A DNA stretch of 64,000 bases from Pseudomonas brassicacearum (GTDB taxonomy: Bacteria; Pseudomonadota; Gammaproteobacteria; Pseudomonadales; Pseudomonadaceae). Location of the stretch: the NCBI RefSeq assembly GCF_003732225.1, contig NZ_MOBJ01000007.1, positions 124,001 through 188,000 of the forward strand, in the 5' to 3' direction. The notes beneath the pieces were generated by a model. The model had not been told where the DNA came from, did no database searches, and worked only from the letters and a program-made list of their open reading frames with translations. A program made the position numbers and the translations under genes. Below, in pieces: positions 24,892 through 34,050 of the stretch. Positions within the stretch are counted from its first letter, which is position 1. Each line of letters starts with the position of its first letter.

Positions 24892-26256
24892 TTAAATCGG
24901 CAAATAGATCCCGAATGTGTTCACCCCGTGATCGCTGCATACAAAAACATCACCGCCATGCATCAGCGCAATCGCCTTGACGATGGCCAGTCCCAGGCCA
25001 TGGTTGGCCCCGCTGTTGGTGCGTGAGGCGTCGACCCGGTAGAAACGCTCGAACAAGCGCGGCAGGTGTTCGCTGGCGATGGGTTCACCGGGGTTGGTGA
25101 CGCCGATACTGACCTGGTGCTCCTGAACATCGATCCGCACCTGAATGACCTGGCCGGGAGCCGTGTGTTGCACGGCGTTGTTCAGCAGGTTGATCAGCGC
25201 CCGGCGCAGGTGGGCGATTTCGATCTGCACCTGGGCATCGCCGCTGACCTGAACCTTGACCTGAGCGTCTTCGAGGATGAAATCCAGGTAGTCCAGGGTG
25301 GTGGCGACTTCGTCCGCAAGCGACGTGGTGGTCAGTTTGGTGGCCTTGCTGCCTTGGTCGGCGCTGGCCAGAAACAGCATGTCATTGATGATCGAGCGCA
25401 GCCGTTCGAGCTCTTCAAGGTTCGATTGCAGCACTTCGAAGTAGTGTTCCGCCGAGCGTCCACGTGTCAGCGCGACCTGGGTTTGACCAATCAGGTTGGT
25501 CAACGGCGAGCGCAGTTCGTGGGCGACGTCGGCGTTGAACGATTCGAGACGGGTATAGGCTTGTTCGACCCGCTCCAGCGTCGAGTTGAACGAGCTGACG
25601 AACTGATTGAGTTCCGGCGGCAGTGGCGACAGTTGCAGTCGTGCGGACAGCAACGGCGGTGCCAGGCGTTGGGCTTCCTGAGACACCTTGATCAAGGGCT
25701 TGAGGCCGATCCGCGCCACCCAGTAACCGAGCACCGAGGCCAGCAGTACGCCGATGATTGCCAGGCTGATCAAGGCAATCAGCAAGTGATGCTGGGTTTC
25801 ATAGAAGGTTTGTGTGTCGATGCCGATCATGAAGCGCAGCGGTGGGCGCTGGTCCTTGGCCGGAAACTGGCTGACCAGCACTTTCATCGGATAGGGTTGC
25901 TCCGGCAGCTGTATGTCGCGCTTGCCGGTTGTCCCTTGCGCCAAGGCGCGGATCTGCGGGGTGATGTTGCCGTATTCGTAGTTGGCATCGCCGCTGATGA
26001 TCCAGAAGCTGATGCGCTTGTCCTCTTCGCCCAGCAGCTTGAGTTTGTTGTTGATCTTCACCCAGTGCTCTGGCGTACCAAAGCGCCCGACCGTGGATTC
26101 GAGCACGCTGTAACGCGCATCCAGTTCGGCTGCCGGCAACAGCGCCAGGCCTTTTTCGACTTGTTGATACAAGGCCCAGCCGATCAACAGAAACACCAGC
26201 GCCGCCACCAGCGTGAACATGCCGCTCAGGCGCAGGGCGATGGAGTTACGAGGCAC
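24892..26256 (-). CDS. Sensor histidine kinase of the heavy-metal (CusS/CopS) type
   Basis: Membrane sensor paired with the response regulator encoded just upstream. The 454-residue protein has membrane segments near residues 13-32 and 157-180 flanking a roughly 125-residue periplasmic domain, then HAMP, and an H-box FNADVAHELRSPL with His246. The ATPase N-box is NLLNNAVQHT and the G-box GLGLAIVKAI. GTG at 26256 is used as start because it lies within the end of the regulator gene (11-base overlap), implying coupling; longer in-frame starts lie inside that gene. The architecture matches the heavy-metal sensor family, but the signal is unknown. Confidence 0.9.
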   Translation of the reverse strand: MPRNSIALRLSGMFTLVAALVFLLIGWALYQQVEKGLALLPAAELDARYSVLESTVGRFGTPEHWVKINNKLKLLGEEDKRISFWIISGDANYEYGNITPQIRALAQGTTGKRDIQLPEQPYPMKVLVSQFPAKDQRPPLRFMIGIDTQTFYETQHHLLIALISLAIIGVLLASVLGYWVARIGLKPLIKVSQEAQRLAPPLLSARLQLSPLPPELNQFVSSFNSTLERVEQAYTRLESFNADVAHELRSPLTNLIGQTQVALTRGRSAEHYFEVLQSNLEELERLRSIINDMLFLASADQGSKATKLTTTSLADEVATTLDYLDFILEDAQVKVQVSGDAQVQIEIAHLRRALINLLNNAVQHTAPGQVIQVRIDVQEHQVSIGVTNPGEPIASEHLPRLFERFYRVDASRTNSGANHGLGLAIVKAIALMHGGDVFVCSDHGVNTFGIYLPI

Positions 26257-26923
26257 TGCGGCTCTCCAGCACATAGCCCATGCCGCGAATGGTGTGCAGC
26301 AATTTCTCTTCGAACGGCCCGTCGATCTTCGCCCGCAGACGCTTGATCGCGACTTCGACGACGTTGGCGTCGCTGTCGAAATTGATGTCCCAGACCATTT
26401 CGGCAATCGCGGTTTTCGAGAGGATTTCACCCTGACGCCGGGCCAGCACACTGAGCAGCGAGAACTCCTTGGCGGTCAGGTCCAGTCGCGTGCCGGCACG
26501 GGTGGCCTTGCGGCTGATCAAATCAATCCACAGGTCGGCGATGGTCACTTGCACCGGCTCATGACCGCCGCTGCGGCGGGTCAGCGCTTGCAGCCGTGCC
26601 ACCAGTTCGAGAAACGAAAACGGTTTGCCGAGGTAATCGTCGGCGCCATCACGCAGGCCCTTGATCCGGTCTTCCACACGCTCGCGAGCGGTGAGCATGA
26701 TCACCGGGGTCTGTTTACGGGCACGCAGGGCGCGCAGCACGCCGTAGCCGTCGAGACCCGGCAGCATCACATCGAGGATGATCACCGCGTAATCGCTTTC
26801 CAGTGCCAGGTGCAAACCTTCGACCCCGTCCGGAGCCCGGTCCACGGTGTAACCCTGTTCGGTCAGACCGCGGTACAGGTAGTCTGCGGTTTTCTCTTCG
26901 TCTTCGATAATCAGAACGCGCAT
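26246..26923 (-). CDS. OmpR-family response regulator (CusR/CopR-like)
   Basis: DNA-binding regulator of 225 residues. The receiver has acidic residues ED at 7-8, phospho-acceptor Asp51 (VIILDVMLPGLDG) and Lys in GADDYLGKPF. The winged-helix effector has LDLTAKEFSLL and the C-terminal RRGMGYVLE-type ending (IRGMGYVLES). It lies eight bases after the RND gene, so one transcript probably carries transporter and regulator, as in mdtABCD-baeSR of E. coli. The palindrome CTGACA-N4-TGTCAG upstream of the operon is its likely target. Confidence 0.92.
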   Translation of the reverse strand: MRVLIIEDEEKTADYLYRGLTEQGYTVDRAPDGVEGLHLALESDYAVIILDVMLPGLDGYGVLRALRARKQTPVIMLTARERVEDRIKGLRDGADDYLGKPFSFLELVARLQALTRRSGGHEPVQVTIADLWIDLISRKATRAGTRLDLTAKEFSLLSVLARRQGEILSKTAIAEMVWDINFDSDANVVEVAIKRLRAKIDGPFEEKLLHTIRGMGYVLESRSAS

Positions 26924-26931
26924 GACCCGCC

Positions 26932-29900
26932 TCAGTGTGTGGTCGCCAGCGCAGGCGCTGGTGTCGACCGATGGAACACCCGCTCAAGCCATAAGTATAT
27001 GACTGGCGTGGTAAACAGCGTCAGCGCCTGGCTGACCAGCAAACCGCCGACCACCGCGATCCCCAGCGGCTGACGCAGTTCGGCGCCGGTGCCATAACCG
27101 AGCATCAGCGGCAGCGCGCCGAGCAGGGCGGCGAGGGTGGTCATCATGATCGGGCGGAACCGCGTGAGGCATGCCTCAAAGATCGCTTCTTCCGGGGGCA
27201 GGCCACGATTGCGCTGGGCATCGAGGGCGAAGTCGATCATCAGGATGCCGTTTTTCTTGACGATACCGATCAGCAGCACCAGGCCAATCAGCGCCATGAT
27301 CGAAAAGTCCTGGCCGAGGATCCACAACAAAATCAAGGCGCCGAGACCGGCGGAAGGCAAGGTCGAGATGATCGTCAGCGGGTGCACGAAGCTCTCATAG
27401 AGCACGCCAAGAATGATGTACACCGCCACCAGCGCCGCCAGAATCAGCCATGGCTGGCTGGCCAGAGAGCTCTGGAACGCCTGGGCCGCGCCCTGGAAAT
27501 TGCCGTTGACCGAGGCCGGCATGCCGATTTCATTTTTTGCCTGATTGAGCAAAATCACCGCATCGCCCAAGGCCACGCCGGGAGCGAGGTTGAACGACAG
27601 GTTGGCGGCCGGGAACATGCCGTCGTGGGCGATGGACAGCGGGCCGATGGTCGGTGCATCGAATCGGGCCAACGCTGACAACGGCACCATCTCGCCACTC
27701 AGCGGTGAGCGCAGGTAGAAGTAGGCCAGGCTTTCGGCCTTGCCGCGTTGGCGGGTGTCGAGTTCGAGGATTACGTTGTACTGGTTGATTTCGGTCTGGA
27801 ACTCGTTGACCTGCCGTTGGCCGAAGGCGTCGTAGAGCGCTTCGTCGACATCGCTGGCAGTCAGGCCGAAACGCGCCGCGGCGGCACGGTCGATGTTGAT
27901 GTGGGTGATGCTGCCGCCCAATTGCAGGTCGTTGGAAATGTCGCGGAACGCCGCAATGCCGCGCAGTTTTTCGGTCAGGCGTTGGGTCCAGAGGTTCAGT
28001 GTCGGGCCGTCGTTACTCTTGAGCACGTATTGATACTGGGCGCGGCTGGGGCCGGAGCTGAGGTTGATGTCTTGCCCGGCGCGCAGGTACAGCACGATGC
28101 CCGGAATCTTCATCAGTTGCGGACGAATCCGGTCGATGAACTCACTGGCGGACACATCGCGGTCACCGCGTTTTTTCAAGGAAATCCAGAAGCGTCCGTT
28201 GGCGATGGTCTGGTTGCTGCCTGATACGCCCACTGAATGGGAGAAGGTCTGCACCGCAGGGTCGGCAGCGACGATCTCGGCCAACGCCTGGTGTTTTTTG
28301 ACCATTTCCGGATAGGAGACATCAGCCGCTGCTTCCGTGGTGCCAAGGATAAAACCGGTGTCCTGGATCGGGAAGAAGCCTTTGGGGATGAACACATAGC
28401 CGGCAATCGCCATGCCTAACGTCAGGCTGAAGATTCCCAGCATCAGCTTTTGATGGGCGAGGGCACGACGCAATGCGCGTTCATACAGCGCCAGCAGGCG
28501 TTCACCGAAACCCGGTTTTGCGTGGGCGTCATGCACCGGGGCGCGCATGAACAGGGCGGCCATCGTCGGTGCCAGCGTCAACGAAACCACCACCGAAATC
28601 ATGATGGTCGAGGTGGCGGTGAGGGCGAATTCCTTGAACAACCGGCCGACCACCCCGCCCATGAACAACAGCGGAATGAACGCCGCCACCAGCGAGAAAC
28701 TGATCGAGACCACGGTAAACCCGATCTCGCCGGCGCCCTTGATCGCCGCTTCGCGCATGCCGTCGCCAGCCTCCAGATGGCGGTGGATGTTCTCCACCAC
28801 GACAATCGCATCATCGACCACAAAACCCACGGAAATGACGATCGCCACCAGGGTCAGGTTGTTCAGGCTGAAACCCATGATGTACATCAACGCGATACTG
28901 GCGATCAGCGAAACCCCGAGCACGCTTGCGACGATCAGCGTCGCCGACCACTGGCGCAGGAACAGCGCCATCACCGCGACCACCAGCAGGATGGCGATCA
29001 GCAGGGTGACTTCCACTTCGTGCAGCGAGGCGCGGATGGTCTGGGTCCGGTCGATCAGCACGTCGACCTGTATCGACGCCGGGAGCATCGCTTGAAGGCC
29101 CGGCAACGCAGATTGAATCCGGTCCACGGTGTCGACGATGTTGGCCCCCGGTTGCCGCAAGATCACCAGGTTGACCCCCGGACGATCGCCGGACCAGGCC
29201 TGGACATAGGCGTCTTCCGAGCCACTGACCACCGTGGCCACATCCCTGAGCTGGACCGGCGCGCCGTTCTTGTAGGAGACGATGAGCTGCCCGTACTCGT
29301 CGGGATGGAACAGCTGATCGTTGGTCGACAGCGTGGAAATGTTCGACTCACCGTACAGCGCGCCCTTGGCCAGGTTGAGACTGGTTTTCTGAATGGCCAG
29401 GCGCACATCGGCCAGGGTCAGGCCGATGGCAGCGAGTTTGTCGGCCGAGGCCTGGACCCGAATCGCCGGGCGTTGCTGGCCGGTGATGTAGATCTGGCCG
29501 ACGCCGTCGATCTGGCTCAGTTGCCGCGCCAGCAGGGTTTCGGCGTAGTCGCTGAGTTCGGTGCCGGGCATTTGCGTCGAACTAACGCTGAGGATCAGTA
29601 CCGGGCTGTCTGCCGGGTTGACCTTGCGCCAGGTCGGCAGCGTTGGCATGTCCTTGGGCAGTTTGCCGGCGGCGGTATTGATCGCGGCCTGAACTTCTTG
29701 CGCGGCGGTGTCGATGCTTTTGTTGAGGGTGAATTGCAGGGTCAGGTTGGTCGAACCCAAGGCACTGCTGGAGGTCATCTGGGTCATGCCGGGGATGGCG
29801 CTGAATTGCACCTCCAACGGCGTTGCCACTGACGAAGCCATGGTGTCGGGGCTGGCGCCGGGCAATTGGGCGGCGACCTGAATGGTCGGGAATTCGGCCT

Positions 29901-30027
29901 CTGGCAGCGGTGCGACGGGCAGGCGCGGGAAGGCGATCAAGCCCAGCAGCACCAGCGCGAAGGTCAGCAGTGCCGTGGCGACCGGATGGTCGATGCACCA
30001 GGCCGAAATACCGCCATGGACCTTCAT
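26932..30027 (-). CDS. RND efflux transporter (MdtB/MdtC/MuxB-like inner membrane pump)
   Basis: Proton-driven inner-membrane pump of 1031 residues. The N-terminus AWCIDHPVATALLTFALVLLG and the first periplasmic loop are typical of the MdtBC/MuxBC branch. TM4 carries VGFVVDDAIVVVENIHRH with the proton-relay Asp pair. A second half begins near HQKLMLGIFSLTLG and ends with the TM10-11 motif GLVLLIGIVKKNGILMIDF. Only one RND subunit is present, whereas Mdt/Mux systems usually have two, so a homotrimer is likely. It overlaps the adaptor gene by four bases. No outer-membrane factor is encoded here, so one encoded elsewhere must be used. Confidence 0.95.
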   Translation of the reverse strand: MKVHGGISAWCIDHPVATALLTFALVLLGLIAFPRLPVAPLPEAEFPTIQVAAQLPGASPDTMASSVATPLEVQFSAIPGMTQMTSSSALGSTNLTLQFTLNKSIDTAAQEVQAAINTAAGKLPKDMPTLPTWRKVNPADSPVLILSVSSTQMPGTELSDYAETLLARQLSQIDGVGQIYITGQQRPAIRVQASADKLAAIGLTLADVRLAIQKTSLNLAKGALYGESNISTLSTNDQLFHPDEYGQLIVSYKNGAPVQLRDVATVVSGSEDAYVQAWSGDRPGVNLVILRQPGANIVDTVDRIQSALPGLQAMLPASIQVDVLIDRTQTIRASLHEVEVTLLIAILLVVAVMALFLRQWSATLIVASVLGVSLIASIALMYIMGFSLNNLTLVAIVISVGFVVDDAIVVVENIHRHLEAGDGMREAAIKGAGEIGFTVVSISFSLVAAFIPLLFMGGVVGRLFKEFALTATSTIMISVVVSLTLAPTMAALFMRAPVHDAHAKPGFGERLLALYERALRRALAHQKLMLGIFSLTLGMAIAGYVFIPKGFFPIQDTGFILGTTEAAADVSYPEMVKKHQALAEIVAADPAVQTFSHSVGVSGSNQTIANGRFWISLKKRGDRDVSASEFIDRIRPQLMKIPGIVLYLRAGQDINLSSGPSRAQYQYVLKSNDGPTLNLWTQRLTEKLRGIAAFRDISNDLQLGGSITHINIDRAAAARFGLTASDVDEALYDAFGQRQVNEFQTEINQYNVILELDTRQRGKAESLAYFYLRSPLSGEMVPLSALARFDAPTIGPLSIAHDGMFPAANLSFNLAPGVALGDAVILLNQAKNEIGMPASVNGNFQGAAQAFQSSLASQPWLILAALVAVYIILGVLYESFVHPLTIISTLPSAGLGALILLWILGQDFSIMALIGLVLLIGIVKKNGILMIDFALDAQRNRGLPPEEAIFEACLTRFRPIMMTTLAALLGALPLMLGYGTGAELRQPLGIAVVGGLLVSQALTLFTTPVIYLWLERVFHRSTPAPALATTH

Positions 30028-31199
30028 GGTTGTTGCTCCGCCGTAGTGCTTTGCGTGAGCGCTGGCGGCTCGCCGAGAATCTGCACGCGGGCACCGGGCT
30101 TGAGCCGTGACTGACCATCGCTGACCAGCACATCACCGGCTTGCACACCCTTGATGATGTTCAGGCTGCTGTCTTGATAAACCATCTGCACGGGGACGGA
30201 TTCGACCTTGTCAGCGTTGACCCGATAAACGAAATACTGATCCAGCCCGCGCTGGACCACGCTCGGTGGCACCACCAGGGCATTTTTGTCGAGCGCGGTC
30301 TGGATCTTGATGGTCACCAGTTGCCCCGGCCAGAGCTTTTGCCCGGCGTTGTTGAATTCGGCCTTGGCGCGAATGGTCCCGGTGTTGGTGTTGATCTGGT
30401 TGTCGATCAACGTCAGGTGGCCTTCGCCGAGCAAATCGCCGGTCTGGCCGCTGGTGTCGGCGCCGAGGTAGGCGTTCACGTCGGCGGGTGGATTCGCGCT
30501 GATCAGCCGTTGCAGCGTCGGCAGCATTTGCTGCGGCAGGGAAAACTCGACGGCAATCGGGTCGATCTGGGTCACCGAGAACAGTCCTTGGGTATCGCTC
30601 ATGCGCAGGAAGTTGCCTTCATCCACGGTGCGAATACCAACGCGACCCGTCACCGGCGAGCGAATCTGTGTGTAGGAGAGCTGCACCTGCGCCGCATCAA
30701 TCGCCGCCTGATTACCCTGCGCGGTGGCTTTCAACTGATTGACCAGGGCCTGTTGCTGGTCGTAGGTCTGCTTGGACACACCGTCATCGACGCTGAGCAA
30801 CTTGTAACGCTTGAGATTGACCTCGGCCACCTGCAATTGCGCCTGGTTTTCCCCCAGTTGCGCACGGGCCTGATCGAGGCTGGCGCGGATCGAGCGATCA
30901 TCGATGCTCGCCAGCAGGTCACCGGCCTTCACCAACTGACCTTCCTTGACCAGCAGCCGGGTGAGGATGCCATCGATCTGCGGACGGATGACCACACTGT
31001 GCAATGACAGCACCGAGCCAATCCCGCTGACATATCGCGGCACATCGCGCTCGGCGACGCTGACCACTCGCACCGGGATCGCCGTCGGTGCCGAGAGTTT
31101 GCTGGTTGCGGGTTTGATCGCAACCCCGATGGCCACGGCAGCGACCGTCGCCAGCAGAGCGACAATCAGCAGTTTTTTTCCTGGAATGGGCATGAGCAT
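30024..31199 (-). CDS. RND membrane fusion (periplasmic adaptor) protein
   Basis: Adaptor linking the RND pump to an outer-membrane channel. The 391-residue protein has an N-terminal membrane anchor (LLIVALLATVAAVAIGVAI), the lipoyl half-motif VVIRPQIDGILTRLLVKEGQ, an alpha-hairpin (residues about 105-170), the second lipoyl half YTQIRSPVTGRVGIR, and beta-barrel and membrane-proximal domains (LWPGQLVTIKI, VVPPSVVQRG). ATG at 31199 is used; ATG at 31193 or TTG at 31202 are possible since no clear ribosome-binding site is seen. It is the first gene of the MFP-RND-regulator-kinase operon. Confidence 0.92.
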   Translation of the reverse strand: MLMPIPGKKLLIVALLATVAAVAIGVAIKPATSKLSAPTAIPVRVVSVAERDVPRYVSGIGSVLSLHSVVIRPQIDGILTRLLVKEGQLVKAGDLLASIDDRSIRASLDQARAQLGENQAQLQVAEVNLKRYKLLSVDDGVSKQTYDQQQALVNQLKATAQGNQAAIDAAQVQLSYTQIRSPVTGRVGIRTVDEGNFLRMSDTQGLFSVTQIDPIAVEFSLPQQMLPTLQRLISANPPADVNAYLGADTSGQTGDLLGEGHLTLIDNQINTNTGTIRAKAEFNNAGQKLWPGQLVTIKIQTALDKNALVVPPSVVQRGLDQYFVYRVNADKVESVPVQMVYQDSSLNIIKGVQAGDVLVSDGQSRLKPGARVQILGEPPALTQSTTAEQQP

Positions 31200-31236
31200 C
31201 AAGCGCCGGGCAAAAAGGACGGAGGATAATGGCCTA

Positions 31237-31291
31237 TTTATAGCCCTTCCTTGCGGTCAGCAGGGTGACTGCTAACTGACAGGGTTGTCAG
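31237..31291 (-). promoter_or_regulatory. Putative promoter and response-regulator box of the RND operon
   Basis: CTGACA-GGGT-TGTCAG (31276-31291) is a perfect 16-base palindrome. Downstream on the minus strand is TATAAA (31242-31237), a good -10 without a proper -35, as expected for an activated promoter. The palindrome would be centred near -50. CusR/CopR-type regulators recognise TGACA inverted repeats, so the regulator encoded in the same operon is the natural candidate. Confidence 0.6.
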
Positions 31292-31404
31292 CAAAGGCGA
31301 CCATTCATTCAGCGGGAGGTTAAAGATCATGGGCACGCAGGTATACTGCCGGCCTTTCGTGGTCCACTCATCGGGCCCGACTCAATGTAACACCCGGAGC
31401 ATTC

Positions 31405-31650
31405 ATGACTTCCCCGATACAAGCGCCTGCGGCTGACGAACAGGCTGACCTGCCAGACAGCGTCGACTCCAGCGCCGACAGCGAAACCAAAGCCGCAATT
31501 CCGGCCTTCAAGTTCCCGTTCAAACCGGGTGAACTGGCAGCCGCCAAAAACGCCAATCAGCCGTGGTACAAGAACGGCGCCAAGAATGGCCACACCAAGA
31601 CCCCGGGCGCAGCGCCTCCTGGCACCCGTCGCTCGATGGGTAAACGCTGA
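31405..31650 (+). CDS. Small hydrophilic protein of unknown function
   Basis: 81 residues. The acidic N-terminal half (ADEQADLPDSVDSSADSE) is followed by a basic, Pro- and Gly-rich C-terminal half (KFPFKPGELAAAKNANQPW, then PPGTRRSMGKR). It has no signal peptide, membrane segment or Cys. A ribosome-binding site GGAG lies eight bases before the ATG, and codon use is GC-rich like its neighbours. It looks like an intrinsically disordered conserved pseudomonad protein; I cannot assign a function. It is divergent from the RND operon. Confidence 0.7.
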   Translation: MTSPIQAPAADEQADLPDSVDSSADSETKAAIPAFKFPFKPGELAAAKNANQPWYKNGAKNGHTKTPGAAPPGTRRSMGKR

Positions 31651-31862
31651 CAGTCAGGCGTTTTTGGCTGGAAACAATTCTCTCTGTCACTGAGATAGTT
31701 CCCACAAGGATAAGCGATCTGTCCTCTGGGACGTCGGTGGTCACTCGTTGAAGATTCATGCCCGCGTAATGTGTGTCGTTTGACCCATTGCCAGATGACA
31801 TTGCCCGCACTGAAGGGGCAGGCATCGCGGATTCCCATGATTGCTTGATGAAGGCCACCGAA

Positions 31863-33005
31863 ATGTCTCTGGTAAAAACCGTAACTTTGCTCTCTCTGAT
31901 GGCTCTGACCACCGGTTGCGTGTCGTCCGCGGTCGACCCTCAGATCCGCTTCGGCGTCGAAGCCCTGGTTCCTCCGTTCGAGAGTCGCAACGAGAAAGGC
32001 GAGTTGGTGGGGCTGAACATCGAGTTGGGCAACGCGCTGTGTGCCGAACTCAAGTCCCGCTGTGTCTGGATCGATCAAGCCTACGCCACCAATATCGACG
32101 CGCTTGAAGCCAAGCGCTTTGATGCGATCATGCCGATGACTGCCACGCCTTTGCGTCGGGAACGGCTCGACTTTACCGAAGACCTGTACCCCCTGAATAA
32201 CCGCCTGGTGGCGCGCAAAAACTCGAGCCTGCAACCCGATCCGCAATCGCTCAAAGGCAAGCGGGTCGGCGTACTGGCGGGTACCAGTCGTGAGGCGTTC
32301 GCCAAGACTCGTTGGGCTGCGGCGGGCGTGACGGTGCGCAGTTTCGATTTCAACGACCAATTGGTTGCCAGTCTGTTGGCCGGTGAGATCGACGCCACCC
32401 TGCAAGACTCCATTGAAATCACCCACGCGCTGTTAAGCCAACCCCAGGGGCAAGATTTCGATTTTGTCGGCCCGACCCTCAAGGACCCTTTGCTGGGCAG
32501 TGGCGTGGCCATCGCCGTGCGCAAAAACGACACAGCGTTGCGCGATAACCTGAACGGTGCCCTTGAGCGTATCAAGCAAAACGGCCAATACCAGACCATC
32601 ACCCAGCGCTTTCTGCCGCCTGCAGCACCCGATTCGCCACGCTATTTTCCTAACGAAGAAGGCCTGCCATTCTCCGATGCGGTGCAAGTTGGCCAGACCA
32701 TCTATCTGTCCGGCGTGCTCGGTCTGGGGGCTGACGGCGAACTGGTCAAGGGCGGCATCGTTCCGCAGATGACCCAGGCTATGGAGAATCTGCGCGACGC
32801 ATTGCAACGTAGTGGTTCGTCCCAGGCTCACGTAGCCAAATGCACGGTCATCCTCGCCGACATCAAGGATTTCGCCGCCATGAATACGGTTTATAGGCAG
32901 TACTTCCCGGCGGATCGATTGCCGGCTCGCACGTCGTTCGCTGCCGGGAAGCTGCTATTGGACGCACGAGTGGAAGTTGAATGTCTGGCGGTCACTGCGC
33001 GTTAG
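31863..33005 (+). CDS. Lipoprotein fusing an amino-acid-binding (SBP family 3) domain to a RidA-like domain
   Basis: One uninterrupted 380-residue frame. Residues 1-16 form a signal ending in a lipobox-like TTGC. Residues about 20-255 are a family 3 solute-binding domain: RFGVEALVPPFESRNEKGEL, GLNIELGNALCAELK, FDAIMPMTATPLRRERLDFT and KGKRVGVLAGTS. Residues 268-380 match RidA/YjgF: VGQTIYLSGVLGLGADGE, QMTQAMENLRDAL and CTVILADIKDFAAMN. The arginine that binds the imine acid carboxylate is kept (PART, Arg356), as is the catalytic Glu (Glu371 in VEVE). RidA proteins hydrolyse reactive enamines and imines in the cytoplasm, so export of this one would be unusual. The start at 31863 follows AAGG; ATG at 31848 and 31773 are longer alternatives. 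Confidence 0.85.
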   Translation: MSLVKTVTLLSLMALTTGCVSSAVDPQIRFGVEALVPPFESRNEKGELVGLNIELGNALCAELKSRCVWIDQAYATNIDALEAKRFDAIMPMTATPLRRERLDFTEDLYPLNNRLVARKNSSLQPDPQSLKGKRVGVLAGTSREAFAKTRWAAAGVTVRSFDFNDQLVASLLAGEIDATLQDSIEITHALLSQPQGQDFDFVGPTLKDPLLGSGVAIAVRKNDTALRDNLNGALERIKQNGQYQTITQRFLPPAAPDSPRYFPNEEGLPFSDAVQVGQTIYLSGVLGLGADGELVKGGIVPQMTQAMENLRDALQRSGSSQAHVAKCTVILADIKDFAAMNTVYRQYFPADRLPARTSFAAGKLLLDARVEVECLAVTAR

Positions 33006-33061
33006 CCCTCCATAAACATGCCCTATGCGGTAATGTCCGGGGTCTCGGCTGGCTTGTCGTC

Positions 33062-33811
33062 TCAGGCCGCGCGCAACGAGATAAACGCATAGTTCAGCGG
33101 TTCCGCCGTGGCCACTTGTGCCCCGGCGGCCTGCACTTGCTCGGCGATGTCGTCGCCCGACACATGGAACTGCCATTCACTGGCTGAACCCGTCGAAGGT
33201 TGTGCCTGAACCTGATCAATCGCCTGGGCAAACGCCGCCATGTCCGGCAGGTAGGCGGTAAACCCGTCGCCCTTGAGGGCCGTGGTGCGAATCCCCAGAC
33301 GTTGGCAAATCGCTTCCTTGGTCTGAACATCGTCGCGGTCTGCCTGACGCGAGCGTTGGATCAGGCTGACCAGCGCCTGATCGACCAACTGACCGCCGAC
33401 GATCAACTCAGGGCCTTGCTCCCATGACTCGGGTGGGCAATCCTTGGCGGCCGGTGTCAACGGGATGTGCGGATTGATTTCCATCGGGTAGATGCGGCAC
33501 ACCAACGGCCGGCGTTCGTAGATGCGGCAGAGGTTGTCTTCGTCAAGATTCCGGCAGGGACCGGCGTTGTATGCGGCGAAGGTGATGGCTACATGGGCCT
33601 GGGTCGCGCCGCTGGGCACCACCACCGAACGGCGTTCGGCGTGCTCGCGTTGCAAGGCTGGAAGGCCCAGGCCATTGCCGAGAAAACCTTCCACCAGGAC
33701 GATCACGGCACCGCCGTCAGCCGCCCACATCCGGGCCTCGGCGAGGGTCAGAGGCACGTGGTGATCGTTGCAGCACTTGCCGCAACCTACGCAGGAAAAC
33801 GTCGTATTCAT
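33062..33811 (-). CDS. YkgJ-family cysteine cluster protein
   Basis: 249 residues with the YkgJ-type cysteine cluster: FSCVGCGKCC (Cys7, 10, 13, 14), then GPCRNLDEDNLCRIYERRPLVCR and KDCPP. The family is presumed to bind zinc or an Fe-S cluster, and its biochemical role is unknown. The C-terminal 100 residues lack Cys and are not recognised. ATG at 33811 (MNTTFSC) is chosen by family similarity; ATG at 33826 adds five residues. It is convergent with the SBP-Rid gene, with 56 bases between the stops. Confidence 0.8.
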   Translation of the reverse strand: MNTTFSCVGCGKCCNDHHVPLTLAEARMWAADGGAVIVLVEGFLGNGLGLPALQREHAERRSVVVPSGATQAHVAITFAAYNAGPCRNLDEDNLCRIYERRPLVCRIYPMEINPHIPLTPAAKDCPPESWEQGPELIVGGQLVDQALVSLIQRSRQADRDDVQTKEAICQRLGIRTTALKGDGFTAYLPDMAAFAQAIDQVQAQPSTGSASEWQFHVSGDDIAEQVQAAGAQVATAEPLNYAFISLRAA

Positions 33812-33961
33812 TAGGCGACCGGTCACATTCCAGAGGCGTCAGCGATGACGGAAAACCACCGCGAGGGCGTGTCTCGAAGCAAGTTATGCGCCAGTCACTG
33901 GGCCTTGGGCGCGTGTTGACCAAGGGCTGAATCTGCATGATGGTTTGATGTTGGTAGTGCG

Positions 33962-34050
33962 GACCGCTATCGCGAGCAAGCTCGCTCCCACAGGGGATTT
34001 GTGAACGACGCAGATCCAATGTGGGAGCGAGCTTGCTCGCGATAGCGGTC
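33962..34050. repeat. REPIN (inverted REP pair)
   Basis: GACCGCTATCGCGAGCAAGC (from 33962) and its 31-base exact complement (34020-34050) face each other across 27 bases. The right arm ends at the base before the acetyltransferase stop codon, so that mRNA would end in a large hairpin. Confidence 0.9.

Noticed and set aside
24759..24980. Frame encoding a KIKRSKDQ-type repeat peptide
   Set aside because: It is only the translation of the GATCAAAA repeat tract, with no ribosome-binding site.
28450..29832. 460-codon plus-strand frame
   Set aside because: Antisense shadow of the RND pump gene; His/Asp/Gln/Arg-rich and without a domain.
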